From Syntrophomonas palmitatica JCM 14374 (GTDB lineage: Bacteria > Bacillota > Syntrophomonadia > Syntrophomonadales > Syntrophomonadaceae): 64,000 nucleotides of DNA. Below the pieces are notes generated by a model that saw only the letters and a program-made list of their open reading frames with translations, made no database searches and was not told the DNA's origin. The position numbers were made by a program, and so were the translations under genes. Positions 31,289-41,562 of this stretch are shown piece by piece. Every line of letters begins with the position of its first letter. The first letter of the stretch is position 1. The DNA is taken from assembly GCF_001311885.1 (NCBI RefSeq), contig NZ_BBCE01000004.1, forward strand, positions 91,238 through 155,237, read 5' to 3'.

Positions 31289-32062
31289 GTGATTAGAGGT
31301 TTATATACCGCGGCTGCCGGGATGATGCTGCAGATGGCGCGCCAGGATACCGTCGCCAATAATTTGGCAAATGTTAATACCAGCGGTTTTAAAAAACAAA
31401 CGGCTGTCGCCCGGGAATTCCCGGAGATGCTGATGAGTCGTTTGGGTGAAACCCGTACCAATATAAAAGGGGAGATAGAGCCGGTTCCCATAGAAGTCAT
31501 AGGACCAGTAGGAACAGGGGCTGCAATAGACGCTGTTTATACCGACTATACAATGGGACGGTTAAAGAAAACGGATAATCATTTGGACGTGGCCCTGGGG
31601 ACTGACGGTTATTTTGTAGTGCAAACCCCGGCAGGTCAGCGTTATACCCGTAATGGCGAATTCAAGCTGGACAGCCAGAACTATCTGCTTACTAATCAGG
31701 GATACCGGGTGCTGGATAATAATTACCAGCCTATACAGGTTGAAGGTGAATTCACCATAGACGCTTTAGGCGCTGTAATAGTGGATGGGCAGGAAGCAAC
31801 CCGTTTGGGAATAGTCAGATTCGCCAACCCTAATCTTTTAAAACGCGAAGGCGAAAATCTCTATAGTGCCGCTGAACAAGCCCAGGCCATTGAAAACCCC
31901 CAGGTGATGGAAGGCTACGTAGAGGATTCAAACGTTAACGCCGTACAGGAGATGGTTACGTTAATCAATGTCGTTCGCGCCTATGAATCGCTGCAAAAGA
32001 TGGTGCAGGCTGAAGATGAATTGACTCAGGTAGCTATAGATCAAGTAGCGGCTGTACAATAG
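31289..32062 (+). CDS. Flagellar hook-basal body protein (FlgF/FlgG family; FlhO/FlhP-like)
   Basis: 257 residues, GTG 31289 after AGGAGGG. Rod-protein signature IRGLYTAAAGMMLQMARQD, NNLANVNTSGFKKQ near the N-terminus, and SNVNAVQEMVTLINVVRAYE at the C-terminus. These helical ends build the rod coiled coil. A lone rod gene beside mbl parallels Bacillus flhO-flhP; only one copy is present here. The name FlgF or FlgG cannot be settled. Confidence 0.88.
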   Translation: MIRGLYTAAAGMMLQMARQDTVANNLANVNTSGFKKQTAVAREFPEMLMSRLGETRTNIKGEIEPVPIEVIGPVGTGAAIDAVYTDYTMGRLKKTDNHLDVALGTDGYFVVQTPAGQRYTRNGEFKLDSQNYLLTNQGYRVLDNNYQPIQVEGEFTIDALGAVIVDGQEATRLGIVRFANPNLLKREGENLYSAAEQAQAIENPQVMEGYVEDSNVNAVQEMVTLINVVRAYESLQKMVQAEDELTQVAIDQVAAVQ

Positions 32063-32076
32063 CAAAATGCTAAAAC

Positions 32077-32097
32077 CGCCCAGAGGGGCGTTTTTTT
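32077..32097 (+). terminator. Intrinsic terminator after the flagellar gene
   Basis: CGCCC (32077-32081), loop AGAG, GGGCG (32086-32090), seven T. Confidence 0.75.
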
Positions 32098-32173
32098 GTG
32101 CCTGAAATAAGCAGGAAAATATATAAAAAAGGCCAATAATAATGATTATGAACAACGGGAAGGAACACGGAAC

Positions 32174-32917
32174 GTGAAAGCGAATATTCTTGGATGTATG
32201 GTTAATATCAAGTCCATGGACCAAACCGTGCAAATAATTGAAGATTTTATAGACCGCGGCCGACCCAGTCAGGTAATTACTCTAAATGCTGAAATCATCT
32301 ATCAGGCTCAGCACAATGAAGCCCTGATGAAACTCATAAATAAAGCCGATTTGGTTACTCCTGACGGCATCGGCGTAATTTGGGCCGCTAACCAGCTTGG
32401 GTTTAAGGCTTCAGAACGGGTAAGCGGTATAGATCTGTTATACAGGCTTTGCGAAAGGGCAGTTTTTAAGGGTTGGAGGATATATTTGCTGGGGGCGGCG
32501 CCGGGATTGGCTGAACAGGCGGGTGAAGAACTAAAAAGGCTTTATCCGGGGTTATGTATTTGCGGTTCTCACCATGGTTATTTCAGTGAAGCTGATGAAC
32601 CGGCCCTGATTGAGGAAATAAAAAATCTGGCTCCCGCTATTCTATTTGTGGCCCTGGGGGCTCCGCGCCAGGAGTTTTGGATAGATCAAAATAAATCCAT
32701 ATTAGGAGTTCCGGTATCTGTAGGGGTAGGAGGCAGTTTTGACGTTATAGCCGGAATCAAAAAAAGAGCTCCCCGTCTATTTATTACTTTAAATCTGGAA
32801 TGGTTATATCGCCTGGTTTCTGAACCGTCACGCTTAAAAAGACAAATGGTCCTGCCTCGTTACGTGGGGCTCATATTACGAGAAAAACTGCGCCGAAAGA
32901 ATACCGCAAGCAGATAA
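32174..32917 (+). CDS. WecG/TagA-family glycosyltransferase (N-acetylmannosaminyl transferase)
   Basis: 247 residues, GTG 32174. GT26 signatures: TLNAEIIYQAQHNEAL, LVTPDGIGVIWAA (with the catalytic Asp), RVSGIDLLYRLCERA, and ALGAPRQEFWI. Family members add ManNAc to undecaprenyl-PP-GlcNAc in wall teichoic acid or exopolysaccharide synthesis at the membrane. No other teichoic acid genes are nearby, so the polymer is unknown. Confidence 0.88.
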   Translation: MKANILGCMVNIKSMDQTVQIIEDFIDRGRPSQVITLNAEIIYQAQHNEALMKLINKADLVTPDGIGVIWAANQLGFKASERVSGIDLLYRLCERAVFKGWRIYLLGAAPGLAEQAGEELKRLYPGLCICGSHHGYFSEADEPALIEEIKNLAPAILFVALGAPRQEFWIDQNKSILGVPVSVGVGGSFDVIAGIKKRAPRLFITLNLEWLYRLVSEPSRLKRQMVLPRYVGLILREKLRRKNTASR

Positions 32918-32952
32918 ACCAATCCGGGTAACGCAAGTTGGGAGGGTTTAAA

Positions 32953-35085
32953 TTGAAGGATAAGCAGGTTTTTGCCCTGGATATAGGGACACGCAAAATT
33001 GTGGGACTGCTTATGGAAAAAACCGCTGCAGGTTACCAAGTCGTTGACGCGGAGATAAGAGAACATAACACCCGGGCTATGCTGGATGGACAAATTCATG
33101 ATGTGGAAGCGGTAGCGGAAATCATAAAAGAAATAAAGGATACCCTGGAAAATCGCCTGGAGTGCACATTTGAAAATGCGGCCGTGGCTGCGGCCGGTCG
33201 GGCTCTAAAAACGGCACGGGGAACAGTGCGTAAAAAGAGGAACCGGTTAATTGAAATGAGCCGTGATGAGGTACGGGCCTTGGAAGTAGAGGCAGTGCAG
33301 CAGGCCCAATACCAGTTGACCCAGGATGAAAAGGAGAAGGGAGAAAGCGCCAATTACTTCTGTGTTGGTTATAGTGTTATCCGCTGCCTTTTGGAAGGAC
33401 AGGAAATAGGCAGCCTGGTAGGGCAGATTGGACAGGAGGCAGCCGTGGAAGTTATTGCTACTTTCCTGCCGCGCGTAGTTGTCGACAGCCTTTTTTCATC
33501 ATTAAGAAGAGCTGATTTGGGAATACAAAGCCTTACCCTGGAGCCCATAGCAGCACTCTCGGTAGCCATACCTCCGGCTATGCGGCTGTTGAATCTGGCC
33601 CTGGTTGACATAGGGGCAGGAACATCTGATATAGCTATAGTTAAAGACGGAAAGATATCTGCCTATGCTATGGTGCCTATCGGCGGCGACGAAATCAGCG
33701 AATTCATCGCAGGTGAATACCTGCTGGATTTCAATTCTGCAGAGATAATTAAGCGGCGCCTCTCAGAACTAGAAGAGATAGAATTGGTAGATATACTGGG
33801 CAATCGCAGCCGAATGGCGTCTAAGGAAATAATAAACCGAATGCAGGATCTGGTAAATGATCTGGCCCGCAGCATTGCGCAGAACATCCTGGCCCTGAAC
33901 CAGAAAGCCCCCAGTGCGGTTCTATGTGTCGGCGGAGGAAGCCTTACCCCAGATTTAACCCGCAGCCTGGCATTACATTTAGAACTTCCTGCCAACCGGG
34001 TGGGGATTAGAACCCCCGAAAACTTTGACAGTATTATGGTTAACTCCGATTTTCTTAAGGGACCTCAGGGAGTCACGCCCCTGGGTATTGCCTATAATTA
34101 TTTTACGATTCCTCCGGTGCCTTTTACTAAAATCAAGGTCAATGGGAGAGAGATAAGCCTTTGGAATATCGGCGAAATAAATGTAGGCACAGCTTTGTTG
34201 AGCTCCGGCATTGCCCTGAATAATATTTACGGCCGGCCAGGACTGGGCAAAAGCATAGAAATTAACGGCGTGGTTCGTATTATTAAAGGCGAAGTGGGCG
34301 CACCTCCTTTGATTAAAGTAAACTCTCAAGACGCTTCTTTAGAAACCCCCGTAAAGGAAAACGATGAAATTGAGTTCGCGCCGGGAATGGATGGCAAAGA
34401 TGCTTCCATAAAAGCCCGTGATCTCGTTCCGGCGGTACGTGGCCAGGTCCTGGTCAACGGCGATTTAATCGATCTCGAACCGGTTATCCTTATCGACGGC
34501 CGCCGCTGTTCGCCTGATGAAGAAATACCCGACCGGGCCAGAGTGGAATTTAAGTCGGTGAATAGCCTGGCCAATATTTTGCTGGCGGCTGGTTTGTCTC
34601 CGCATTGGCTGGAAGAAAAGAATCTGCGTTATTACCTTAACGGCCAGGAGATGTTTCTCAGGTGGACTGCGGTCGAAGTCTGGGTAAATGGAGAAAAAGC
34701 GCGTATTGAACAAGAAGTTGCGGCGGGGGCGGACATAAAATATTCCACTCGCAAGCTGTGGCCGCTTATTGCCGATGTTGCAGAGGAAATCAAATCCCCG
34801 GATATGGTTGTGAAAGTAAATGGAGAAGAAGTAAGACTTATTGGTCAAGGTATATGTTTAACCAGTGAAGGTCAGCCCGTAGCTTTAGATCAGCAGTTGA
34901 CCGAAGGCATGAAACTTGAGTTGGATACCAACAAGGGCGGCGCGATTCTGAGTGACATTTTTCAAGTCATTAATATAAAACCGGGCCTTAACGGCAGGCT
35001 CAGTTTAAAGGTCAACGGACAAGACGCAGGTTATACCACGCCAATTTATAATAATTGTGAAATCGAGTTGATCTGGGAAAACTAG
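32953..35085 (+). CDS. FtsA/PilM-like actin-fold protein with long repeat-rich C-terminal region
   Basis: 710 residues from TTG 32953, with GGGAGG 7 bases upstream. The first 390 residues are an FtsA-type actin fold: FALDIGTRKIVGL (phosphate 1), LVDIGAGTSDIAIV (phosphate 2), AVLCVGGGSLTPDL (adenosine). The remaining 320 residues hold about eight units opening with a VNG-type turn (KVNGREIS, LVNGDLID, WVNGEKAR, KVNGEEVR, KVNGQDAG), often followed by a hydrophobic strand and a DxI/ExEF element, suggesting tandem beta-grasp-like modules (inference). FtsA itself is about 420 residues, so this is a distinct class. The usual C-terminal amphipathic helix of FtsA is not seen. Confidence 0.75.
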   Translation: MKDKQVFALDIGTRKIVGLLMEKTAAGYQVVDAEIREHNTRAMLDGQIHDVEAVAEIIKEIKDTLENRLECTFENAAVAAAGRALKTARGTVRKKRNRLIEMSRDEVRALEVEAVQQAQYQLTQDEKEKGESANYFCVGYSVIRCLLEGQEIGSLVGQIGQEAAVEVIATFLPRVVVDSLFSSLRRADLGIQSLTLEPIAALSVAIPPAMRLLNLALVDIGAGTSDIAIVKDGKISAYAMVPIGGDEISEFIAGEYLLDFNSAEIIKRRLSELEEIELVDILGNRSRMASKEIINRMQDLVNDLARSIAQNILALNQKAPSAVLCVGGGSLTPDLTRSLALHLELPANRVGIRTPENFDSIMVNSDFLKGPQGVTPLGIAYNYFTIPPVPFTKIKVNGREISLWNIGEINVGTALLSSGIALNNIYGRPGLGKSIEINGVVRIIKGEVGAPPLIKVNSQDASLETPVKENDEIEFAPGMDGKDASIKARDLVPAVRGQVLVNGDLIDLEPVILIDGRRCSPDEEIPDRARVEFKSVNSLANILLAAGLSPHWLEEKNLRYYLNGQEMFLRWTAVEVWVNGEKARIEQEVAAGADIKYSTRKLWPLIADVAEEIKSPDMVVKVNGEEVRLIGQGICLTSEGQPVALDQQLTEGMKLELDTNKGGAILSDIFQVINIKPGLNGRLSLKVNGQDAGYTTPIYNNCEIELIWEN

Positions 35086-35140
35086 ATATTATGCTCTCAT
35101 TGGCCATGTGATAATAGAAAAATAAATTGGTAAAAATATT

Positions 35141-35173
35141 AAACAGATTTATGAGAAATCTGTTTATTTTTTT
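35141..35173 (+). terminator. Intrinsic terminator after the FtsA-like gene
   Basis: AAACAGATTT (35141-35150) pairs with AAATCTGTTT (35156-35165), followed by ATTTTTTT. Confidence 0.8.
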
Positions 35174-35217
35174 GAGTAAAGCGTTTAGAATAAATATAAA
35201 GGTCAAATAAGGTCAAA
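35172..35217 (+). promoter_or_regulatory. ctsR promoter with CtsR operator
   Basis: TTGAGT (35172-35177), 17 bases, TATAAA (35195-35200), immediately followed by two perfect GGTCAAA heptads at 35201-35207 and 35211-35217 separated by TAA. This is the known CtsR box, placed over the expected start site, so CtsR should repress its own operon until heat or protein stress. Confidence 0.88.
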
Positions 35218-35229
35218 GAAGGGAAAGAG

Positions 35230-35664
35230 ATGAAAAAGAGTCTGGCTGACCGTATTGAACAATATTTAAAAGTGCTCATCGACAGAAGCGATGAAAAACA
35301 AATAGAAATCCAGAGGGCAGAACTGGCGGAAACGTTTAGCTGTGTGCCTTCTCAGGTGACATATGTGTTAAATACCAGATTTACTGAAGACGAAGGCTAT
35401 GTAACTGAAAGCAGACGGGGCGGCAAAGGTTATGTGCGTATTACCCAGTTCCGTTTTGATTCTGACCTGAACATCCTGCCCAACCGGGTAGAGCTGCTAA
35501 AATTTATTGACCACTTACATAGTGACAATATAATCGGCAGCAGTGAACATGAAATGCTAAGACACCTGGTAATATATGCTTTTCGTGACATTACCCTGGA
35601 GCAGCGTAACCGCTTGTTTAAATCGCTTAAATATGCCTTGTCCGACTATTTCAAGGTTGACTAA
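35230..35664 (+). CDS. ctsR: Class III stress gene repressor CtsR
   Basis: 144 residues. N-terminal winged helix-turn-helix with CVPSQVTYVLNTRFT and the wing SRRGGKGYVRI, whose glycine-rich turn is the heat sensor in characterised CtsR (known). Dimeric repressor of clp genes. ATG 35230 follows AAGGGAAAGAG. First of ctsR-mcsA-mcsB. Confidence 0.95.
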   Translation: MKKSLADRIEQYLKVLIDRSDEKQIEIQRAELAETFSCVPSQVTYVLNTRFTEDEGYVTESRRGGKGYVRITQFRFDSDLNILPNRVELLKFIDHLHSDNIIGSSEHEMLRHLVIYAFRDITLEQRNRLFKSLKYALSDYFKVD

Positions 35665-35685
35665 TTGACAAGGAGGTTAAAGAAA

Positions 35686-36192
35686 ATGCTTTGTGATGAA
35701 TGCAAACAAAAACCTGCCAATGTGCATTTTGCCCAAATGGTGAATGGGCAAAAGACCGAGACGCACCTTTGTGAAGAATGTGCTGCCAAAAAAGGAACCT
35801 TTATTTTTCAGATAGATAACAGTTTTTCTATCCCCAATCTGCTGGCAAGTTTTTTTGGCAATTATAATATGCAGGGCATGCCGGTTCTGGCACCGGCCAA
35901 AAGCTGTGCCAATTGCGGAACCAGTCTGGATAATGTAAAACAAACCGGCAAATTAGGGTGTTCTGAATGTTACAGCGTGTTTGACGATGAATTAGAGCCC
36001 ACACTCCGGCGAATCCATGGAAATAACCAGCATATTGGCAAGGTTCCGGCGCGCGGAGGAGAAAAGGTTATATTGAAAAAAAGGGTGGAATACCTCAAAC
36101 AACAATTGCAGCAAGCGATTTTAAATGAAGATTATGAAAAGGCCGCAGAAATACGGGATGTTATTAAAGATATCGAAAAAAAATTAAATTAG
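35686..36192 (+). CDS. mcsA: McsA, activator of arginine kinase McsB
   Basis: 168 residues from ATG 35686 after AAGGAGG. Four zinc-knuckle CxxC units: CDECKQ, CEECAAK, CANCGTS and CSECYS. A C-terminal UVR motif (EDYEKAAEIRDVIKDIEKKL) is the McsB/ClpC contact. Follows ctsR by 21 bases. Confidence 0.93.
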   Translation: MLCDECKQKPANVHFAQMVNGQKTETHLCEECAAKKGTFIFQIDNSFSIPNLLASFFGNYNMQGMPVLAPAKSCANCGTSLDNVKQTGKLGCSECYSVFDDELEPTLRRIHGNNQHIGKVPARGGEKVILKKRVEYLKQQLQQAILNEDYEKAAEIRDVIKDIEKKLN

Positions 36193-36207
36193 GAAGGAGG
36201 GACAGCC

Positions 36208-37275
36208 TTGAATACCGACCAGTTATTGAACAATTATTTTGCCGGATGGATGGAGGCTGGAGCGGGTCCCATGACCGATATAGTAATCAGCAGTCGTATT
36301 CGCCTGGCCCGGAACTTAAGCGGTCAGCCCTTTCCCCACCTTATTGATCAGGAACAGGGAAAAAAATGCTTGAACCTCATCAAGGACGCCTGGGATAAAA
36401 GCGCTGTTCCCGAAGAATCGAACATGGTTTTGTATACCATGGACCAGTTAAGCCAGCTGGAACGGCAGGTCTTAATGGAAAAACATTTGATAAGTCCGCT
36501 GCAGGCTAATTCTAATCATAATTATCGTGGCCTGCTTGTAAATGAAGATGGTTCAGCAGCCATAATGATAAATGAAGAAGACCATCTGCGTATTCAATGT
36601 ATACTGCCGGGTCTGCAGTTAGCTGAGGCTTACCGCAAAGCACAGGGCATTGATGACAGGCTGGAAAAGCATCTCAACCTGGCTTTTGATGAAAACCGTG
36701 GTTATCTGACTTCCTGTCCTACTAATGTGGGTACAGGCATGAGGGCGTCGGTGATGCTTCATTTGCCGGCTATATCTATCAGCGGTATGGCCAGCCGTAT
36801 CTTTCAGAACATCAGCCAACTGGGTATGACTGTACGAGGGCTTTATGGAGAGGGTACCGAAGTGCTGGGAAACCTTATCCAGCTATCCAATCAGGTTACC
36901 CTGGGTCAGAGTGAAGAAGATATCATAAGTAATCTTAGCAGTATCACCGTCCATGTGGTTGAACAGGAAAAAATCATGCGCAGCAAGCTGCAAAGCGAAA
37001 TGAAATATCAGATAGAGGATCGGGTAGGGCGTGCTCTGGGTCTTCTAACCCATGCCCGGATTATGACTTCTAATGAAGCCATGGCTTTGATTTCCGATTT
37101 GCGCCTGGGGGTGGACCTGGGCATAATCCAGGGAATAGAGCCGGTAAGCCTGAATAGTCTGATGGTGGCTATAAGTCCGGCACACTTGCAAAAACGGGCC
37201 GGGCAGGAGATGGAAGGCTTTCAGCGCGACATATACAGGTCACAGGTGATACAGGAAATTATAAATAAAAATTAG
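36208..37275 (+). CDS. mcsB: Protein-arginine kinase McsB
   Basis: 355 residues, TTG 36208 after AGGAAGGAGGG. Phosphagen-kinase fold: VISSRIRLARNLSG (ATP-binding arginines), TSCPTNVGTGMRASVMLHLP with the catalytic Cys loop. Marks misfolded proteins with phospho-arginine for ClpC-ClpP. Antagonist: the YwlE-like phosphatase at 16.1 kb. The stop codon TAG lies inside an ATTAGCCAC dispersed repeat. Confidence 0.95.
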   Translation: MNTDQLLNNYFAGWMEAGAGPMTDIVISSRIRLARNLSGQPFPHLIDQEQGKKCLNLIKDAWDKSAVPEESNMVLYTMDQLSQLERQVLMEKHLISPLQANSNHNYRGLLVNEDGSAAIMINEEDHLRIQCILPGLQLAEAYRKAQGIDDRLEKHLNLAFDENRGYLTSCPTNVGTGMRASVMLHLPAISISGMASRIFQNISQLGMTVRGLYGEGTEVLGNLIQLSNQVTLGQSEEDIISNLSSITVHVVEQEKIMRSKLQSEMKYQIEDRVGRALGLLTHARIMTSNEAMALISDLRLGVDLGIIQGIEPVSLNSLMVAISPAHLQKRAGQEMEGFQRDIYRSQVIQEIINKN

Positions 37276-37492
37276 CCACGGATAGACACAGATTAAAAAC
37301 AGAGGTTCACAGATAAATTTTTAAATACTGACATCTATTTAGTTAAGATATATCAATAATAATATAGGCGTTTTTAATTTCTCTAAAGACCCGCTTAATG
37401 CGAAATAAAGACCTGCTGTAAGTCTGAATATCTCGGTGACTATGTACGTTTATTTATCTGTGTTAATCAGTCTAAATCTGTGTTGAATCGTT
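37271..37492. repeat. Dispersed repeat pair between mcsB and clpC
   Basis: Two arms in opposite orientation: ATTAGCCACGGATAGACACA GATT (37271-37294) and ATCTGTGTTAATCAGTC/AAATCTGTGTTG (37456-37487). The spacer has no gene. No CtsR heptad was found here, so clpC lacks an obvious second CtsR site. Confidence 0.55.
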
Positions 37493-37543
37493 CCCCTAGA
37501 ATGGGGAAATTGAAATATAGGTTAGACAAAGGAGGTTTTATTT

Positions 37544-40024
37544 ATGTTCAGAAGATTTACCCAGCGAGCCAGAAATGCTGTCATACACGCGCAGGAAGAA
37601 GCCAGACAGCTCAACCATCCGGCTATTGGTACCGAACATATATTGCTTGGTCTTTTGCGTGAAGGTGAAGGAGTCGGCGCCCGCGCTTTGATAAATTTGG
37701 GTATCGATATGGAAAAGGTACGTGAAGAAGTCACCCGCATTATAGGTCAAAATGCGGCTGACGCGGAGAAGGCAGCCGGAGACCTGCCCATAACCCCGCG
37801 GGCTAAAAAGGTTTTTAACCTGGCTTTCGACGAAGCCCGCCTGCAGGGTGTTAATTACGTCGGCACAGAACACCTGCTTCTGGCTTTGGTCAGAGAAGAG
37901 GAAGGAGTGGCCGGACAGGTATTCTATTCTATGGGAGTTAAACTGGATGATATACGACAGCAGGTGATGCTTTTACTCGGGGGCGAATCAGCCGCCGGTT
38001 TTAATAATAATTCCGCTCCGGAAGCATCACCGGGGCAGCCTAATCCCGTTCCGGGACGCAAGAAACCGCGCAGTAAGACCCCTACCCTGGACGCGTTCAG
38101 CCGCGATTTGACCCAGGATGCCGCAGATGATAGGCTGGACCCGGTTATCGGGCGCGAGAAGGAAATAGAACGAGTGGTGCAGATATTATCGCGCCGCACC
38201 AAGAATAATCCGGTTTTAATCGGGGATCCGGGAGTGGGCAAAACCGCCATTGTTGAAGGACTGGCCCAGCGCATTAATGATGCCAGGGTTCCTGAAATAC
38301 TGCTGGGCAAGCGCGTAGTGGCTCTGGACTTGTCTTCCATGATTGCCGGCACCAAGTACCGGGGAGAATTTGAAGATCGCCTTACTAAAATAGTAAATGA
38401 AATCAAATCGGCCGGCGATGTAATAATCTTTATTGACGAATTGCACACCATTGTGGGGGCGGGTGCGGCTGAAGGCGCTATAGACGCGGCTAATATTCTT
38501 AAACCTTCGCTGGCCCGGGGTGAGTTTCAATGCGTTGGGGCAACTACCCTGGATGAATACCGCAAACACATAGAGAAGGATGCCGCCCTGGAAAGACGTT
38601 TTCAACCTATTATGGTTGATGAACCCAGTCCGGAGGAGAGTGTTGAAATACTTAAAGGCTTGCGGGATCGTTACGAAGCACATCATGGGGTTAAAATACA
38701 GGATGAAGCTATTGAGGCTGCAGTAAAACTCTCCTCACGTTATATTACGGACAGGTATTTGCCCGATAAAGCTATCGATCTCATTGATGAAGCTTCTTCA
38801 CGGGTGCGTTTGGCCAATTATATCCTTCCCGAAGAATTGAAGGTCAAAGAACAAAGATTATCTGAGATAGGCAAGGAAAAGGAAGAAGCGATCAATGCTC
38901 AGGAATACGAGAAAGCTGCCCAATTACGCGATCTAGAACAGAATCTTAAAGAAGAAATCGAGAATGAACGCAAAGAATGGGTCAGCCAGCGCAGCATGCA
39001 GGTGGGCTCAGTAGGAGAACCAGAGATAGCCGCCATAGTATCAAGCTGGAGCGGAGTACCGGTCAGCAAATTAGAGGAAGAAGAAAGTCAGCGTCTGGTG
39101 CACCTGGAGGAGGTTTTGCATAAGCGGGTAATAGGGCAGGAAGAAGCCATATCGGCTGTTTCCCGGGCTGTGAGGAGAGCCCGGGCGGGATTAAAGAATC
39201 CCAAACGACCTATTGGTTCATTTGTTTTCCTGGGTCCTACCGGAGTCGGCAAAACCGAATTGGCCCGGGCTTTGGCCGAGGCTATGTTTGGCAGTGAGGA
39301 CGCCGTTGTCAGGTTAGACATGTCGGAATACATGGAAAAACATGCGGTTTCACGCATGATAGGTTCACCTCCCGGTTATGTCGGTTATGATGAGGGCGGA
39401 CAGCTGACCGAAAAAATACGCCGTAAACCTTACTCAGTGGTGCTGTTGGATGAAATAGAAAAGGCTCATCCGGATGTGTTTAACATCCTCTTACAGGTTA
39501 TGGAGGACGGGCGGTTGACCGATGGACAGGGACGCACCGTTGATTTCCGGAATACAATTATCATCATGACCTCCAATGTCGGCGCCGAATCCATTAAAAA
39601 CGCCAAAAAGGTCGGTTTTAACCGGGCGGTGGATGAGGCTGAAAACTATGAAAGAATGCGGGAAAGAGTCATGGAACAATTAAAGCTGGCTTTCCGTCCC
39701 GAATTTATGAACCGCATTGATGAAGTAATCGTATTCCACAGCTTAAATGAAAATGAGCTTCAGCAAATAGTTGATTTATTGCTGGCTGATTTAATTAAAC
39801 GGGTGCAGGAAAATGATTTCAACCTGGAATTAACAGAAAAGGCCCGCTCTCTTATTCTCGAACAGGGTTATGATCCGGCTTACGGGGCGCGCCCGCTGAA
39901 ACGGGCTATACAGAAGCTGGTCGAAGATGCGGTTTCCGAGGAAATCCTGAAAAAGACCGTTCAGCCTGGTGACCGTATCCGGGTTGACGCAGAAGATGGT
40001 AAAATTTTCGTGGGAAAGGCTTGA
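37544..40024 (+). CDS. clpC: AAA+ protease ATPase ClpC
   Basis: 826 residues, ATG 37544 after AAAGGAGG. Order: two N-terminal Clp_N repeats ([33 protein letters not shown] and [15 protein letters not shown]), AAA domain 1 with P-loop [10 protein letters not shown] (K233), a UVR/M-domain coiled coil (about 410-470, [16 protein letters not shown]), AAA domain 2 with [10 protein letters not shown], and the D2-small domain. Length and M domain mark ClpC, partner of ClpP and McsB. It ends in its own terminator. Confidence 0.97.
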   Translation: MFRRFTQRARNAVIHAQEEARQLNHPAIGTEHILLGLLREGEGVGARALINLGIDMEKVREEVTRIIGQNAADAEKAAGDLPITPRAKKVFNLAFDEARLQGVNYVGTEHLLLALVREEEGVAGQVFYSMGVKLDDIRQQVMLLLGGESAAGFNNNSAPEASPGQPNPVPGRKKPRSKTPTLDAFSRDLTQDAADDRLDPVIGREKEIERVVQILSRRTKNNPVLIGDPGVGKTAIVEGLAQRINDARVPEILLGKRVVALDLSSMIAGTKYRGEFEDRLTKIVNEIKSAGDVIIFIDELHTIVGAGAAEGAIDAANILKPSLARGEFQCVGATTLDEYRKHIEKDAALERRFQPIMVDEPSPEESVEILKGLRDRYEAHHGVKIQDEAIEAAVKLSSRYITDRYLPDKAIDLIDEASSRVRLANYILPEELKVKEQRLSEIGKEKEEAINAQEYEKAAQLRDLEQNLKEEIENERKEWVSQRSMQVGSVGEPEIAAIVSSWSGVPVSKLEEEESQRLVHLEEVLHKRVIGQEEAISAVSRAVRRARAGLKNPKRPIGSFVFLGPTGVGKTELARALAEAMFGSEDAVVRLDMSEYMEKHAVSRMIGSPPGYVGYDEGGQLTEKIRRKPYSVVLLDEIEKAHPDVFNILLQVMEDGRLTDGQGRTVDFRNTIIIMTSNVGAESIKNAKKVGFNRAVDEAENYERMRERVMEQLKLAFRPEFMNRIDEVIVFHSLNENELQQIVDLLLADLIKRVQENDFNLELTEKARSLILEQGYDPAYGARPLKRAIQKLVEDAVSEEILKKTVQPGDRIRVDAEDGKIFVGKA

Positions 40025-40052
40025 AGTGAAGGTTAAAATTCACGTAATATTT

Positions 40053-40087
40053 AAGAGAAGACCATATAAAGTATGGTCTTCTCTTTA
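40053..40087 (+). terminator. Intrinsic terminator after clpC
   Basis: A perfect 14-bp stem AAGAGAAGACCATA (40053-40066) / TATGGTCTTCTCTT (40072-40085) with loop TAAAG. Confidence 0.85.
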
Positions 40088-40106
40088 GAAATATCTGCAT
40101 GATTTT

Positions 40107-40195
40107 CATTAATTAATTTATCTGCGTTCATCTGCGTTTAATATATCCGCGTAATCTGCGTCTGTTTTCTTACCAAATCCGTGTTGAACCGGATC
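40107..40195. repeat. Dispersed ATCTGCGT-type repeat upstream of radA
   Basis: Near-periodic units ATCTGCGTTC, ATCTGCGTTTAATATATC, TAATCTGCGTCTG, then TTTTCTTACCAAATC and CGTGTTGAACC. The last part closely matches the sequence before gltX (about 45710-45738). Confidence 0.55.
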
Positions 40196-40208
40196 TTATG
40201 GAGGATCT

Positions 40209-41551
40209 ATGCCAAGACCCGTCAGCAGGTTTGTATGCCAGGAGTGTGGTTATGAAAGCGTCAAGTGGCTGGGCAAATGTCCGGCCTGTATGGCCTGGAA
40301 TACCATTATTGAAGAAAAACAGGAAAAACGGCCGACACTGTCCGGACGGGAAAGAACTCCGGCCATAAGCCTTAATCTCATAGATGAAAAGGATATTTGC
40401 CGGTTTGGCAGCGGCATTGGCGAATTGGACCGTGTATTAGGGGGAGGCATAGTTCCCGGGTCGTTGATTCTCCTGGGAGGAGACCCCGGCATAGGCAAAT
40501 CGACCCTTCTCCTGCAGGTAGCCGATAGTATGGCCAGCGGCGGAAAGACTGTTCTTTATCTCTCTGGAGAGGAGTCACTGAAGCAGATAAGACTGCGTTC
40601 CCTGAGACTGGGTATTGACGGAGAAAGGGTTTTTTATTAAGCGAGCAGGATATCAGTCTGCTGGCTGATTATATAGCGGAAATAAAACCTGACCTGGTGA
40701 TTATAGATTCGATTCAAACCGTTTATTCCCCGGATATTTCTTCAGTACCCGGCAGTGTGGCCCAATTACGTGAATGCACCGCGCAGATTATGAATCTGGC
40801 CAAAAAAGAAGAGATTGCCTTTTTCCTGGTGGGTCACGTAACCAAAGAAGGCACCCTGGCCGGTCCCAAGGTCCTGGAACATATGGTAGATGTAGTTGTT
40901 TATTTTGAGGGGGAGAAGAATTATTCCTTCCGGCTTTTGAGAGGAGTCAAGAACCGCTTTGGTTCCACCGATGAAATTGGTTTAATGGAAATGAGCGGGC
41001 AGGGGCTGCTGGAAGTGCCGGACCCATCATTCGTATTTATCAATAGGACTGACAACTCCTGCAGCGGCACAGCGGTAGCGGCCAGCTTTGAAGGCAGCAG
41101 GCCATTATTGATAGAGATTCAAGCCCTGGTGGCGCCGTCCGGACCAGCTTATGCCCGGCGGATGACCTCCGGCATAGACCAAAACCGCCTGGCTCTGATT
41201 CTGGCAGTATTAGAAAAGAGAAAGTCATTTAAGTTTTCAAGTTCTGATGTATACCTGAAGGTCAGCGGCGGGGTATTCTTAAAAGACCCTTCAGCAGATC
41301 TCGCCATTGCGGCGGCTATTATCTCCAGTTCGCACGAACAGGCCTTGCCGCCCGATACCGTATTTACCGGGGAGATAAGTTTGTCCGGACAAATCCGTTC
41401 GGTTCCTTTTCTGGATCTGCGTTTACGGGAAGTAGAAAGAATGGGATATAAAACGGTTATAATACCGGCAGGAGCTTCACGCAAGCCATTTGCCTCCGGT
41501 CTGCAGCTGCTGGAGGCTGCGTCTATAGATGATTTTATCGAATTAATTTAA
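40209..41551 (+). CDS. radA: DNA repair protein RadA/Sms (frameshifted near 40636)
   Basis: About 448 residues across one break. N-terminal zinc finger CQECGYESVKWLGKCPAC, RecA-like ATPase with P-loop GGDPGIGKST, the RadA motif KNRFGS (LRGVKNRFGSTDE), and a C-terminal Lon-protease-like domain (DPSADLAIAAAIISS). The frame breaks in GGGTTTTTTATTAAGC: a seventh T restores VFLLSEQDISLLADYIAE. Branch-migration helicase in recombination. Followed by disA, the standard order. Confidence 0.93.
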
Positions 41552-41562
41552 GGGGTGATCTG

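Noticed and set aside
37480..37662. Small frame before clpC
   Set aside because: It runs into the clpC start in another frame and consists mostly of repeat sequence.
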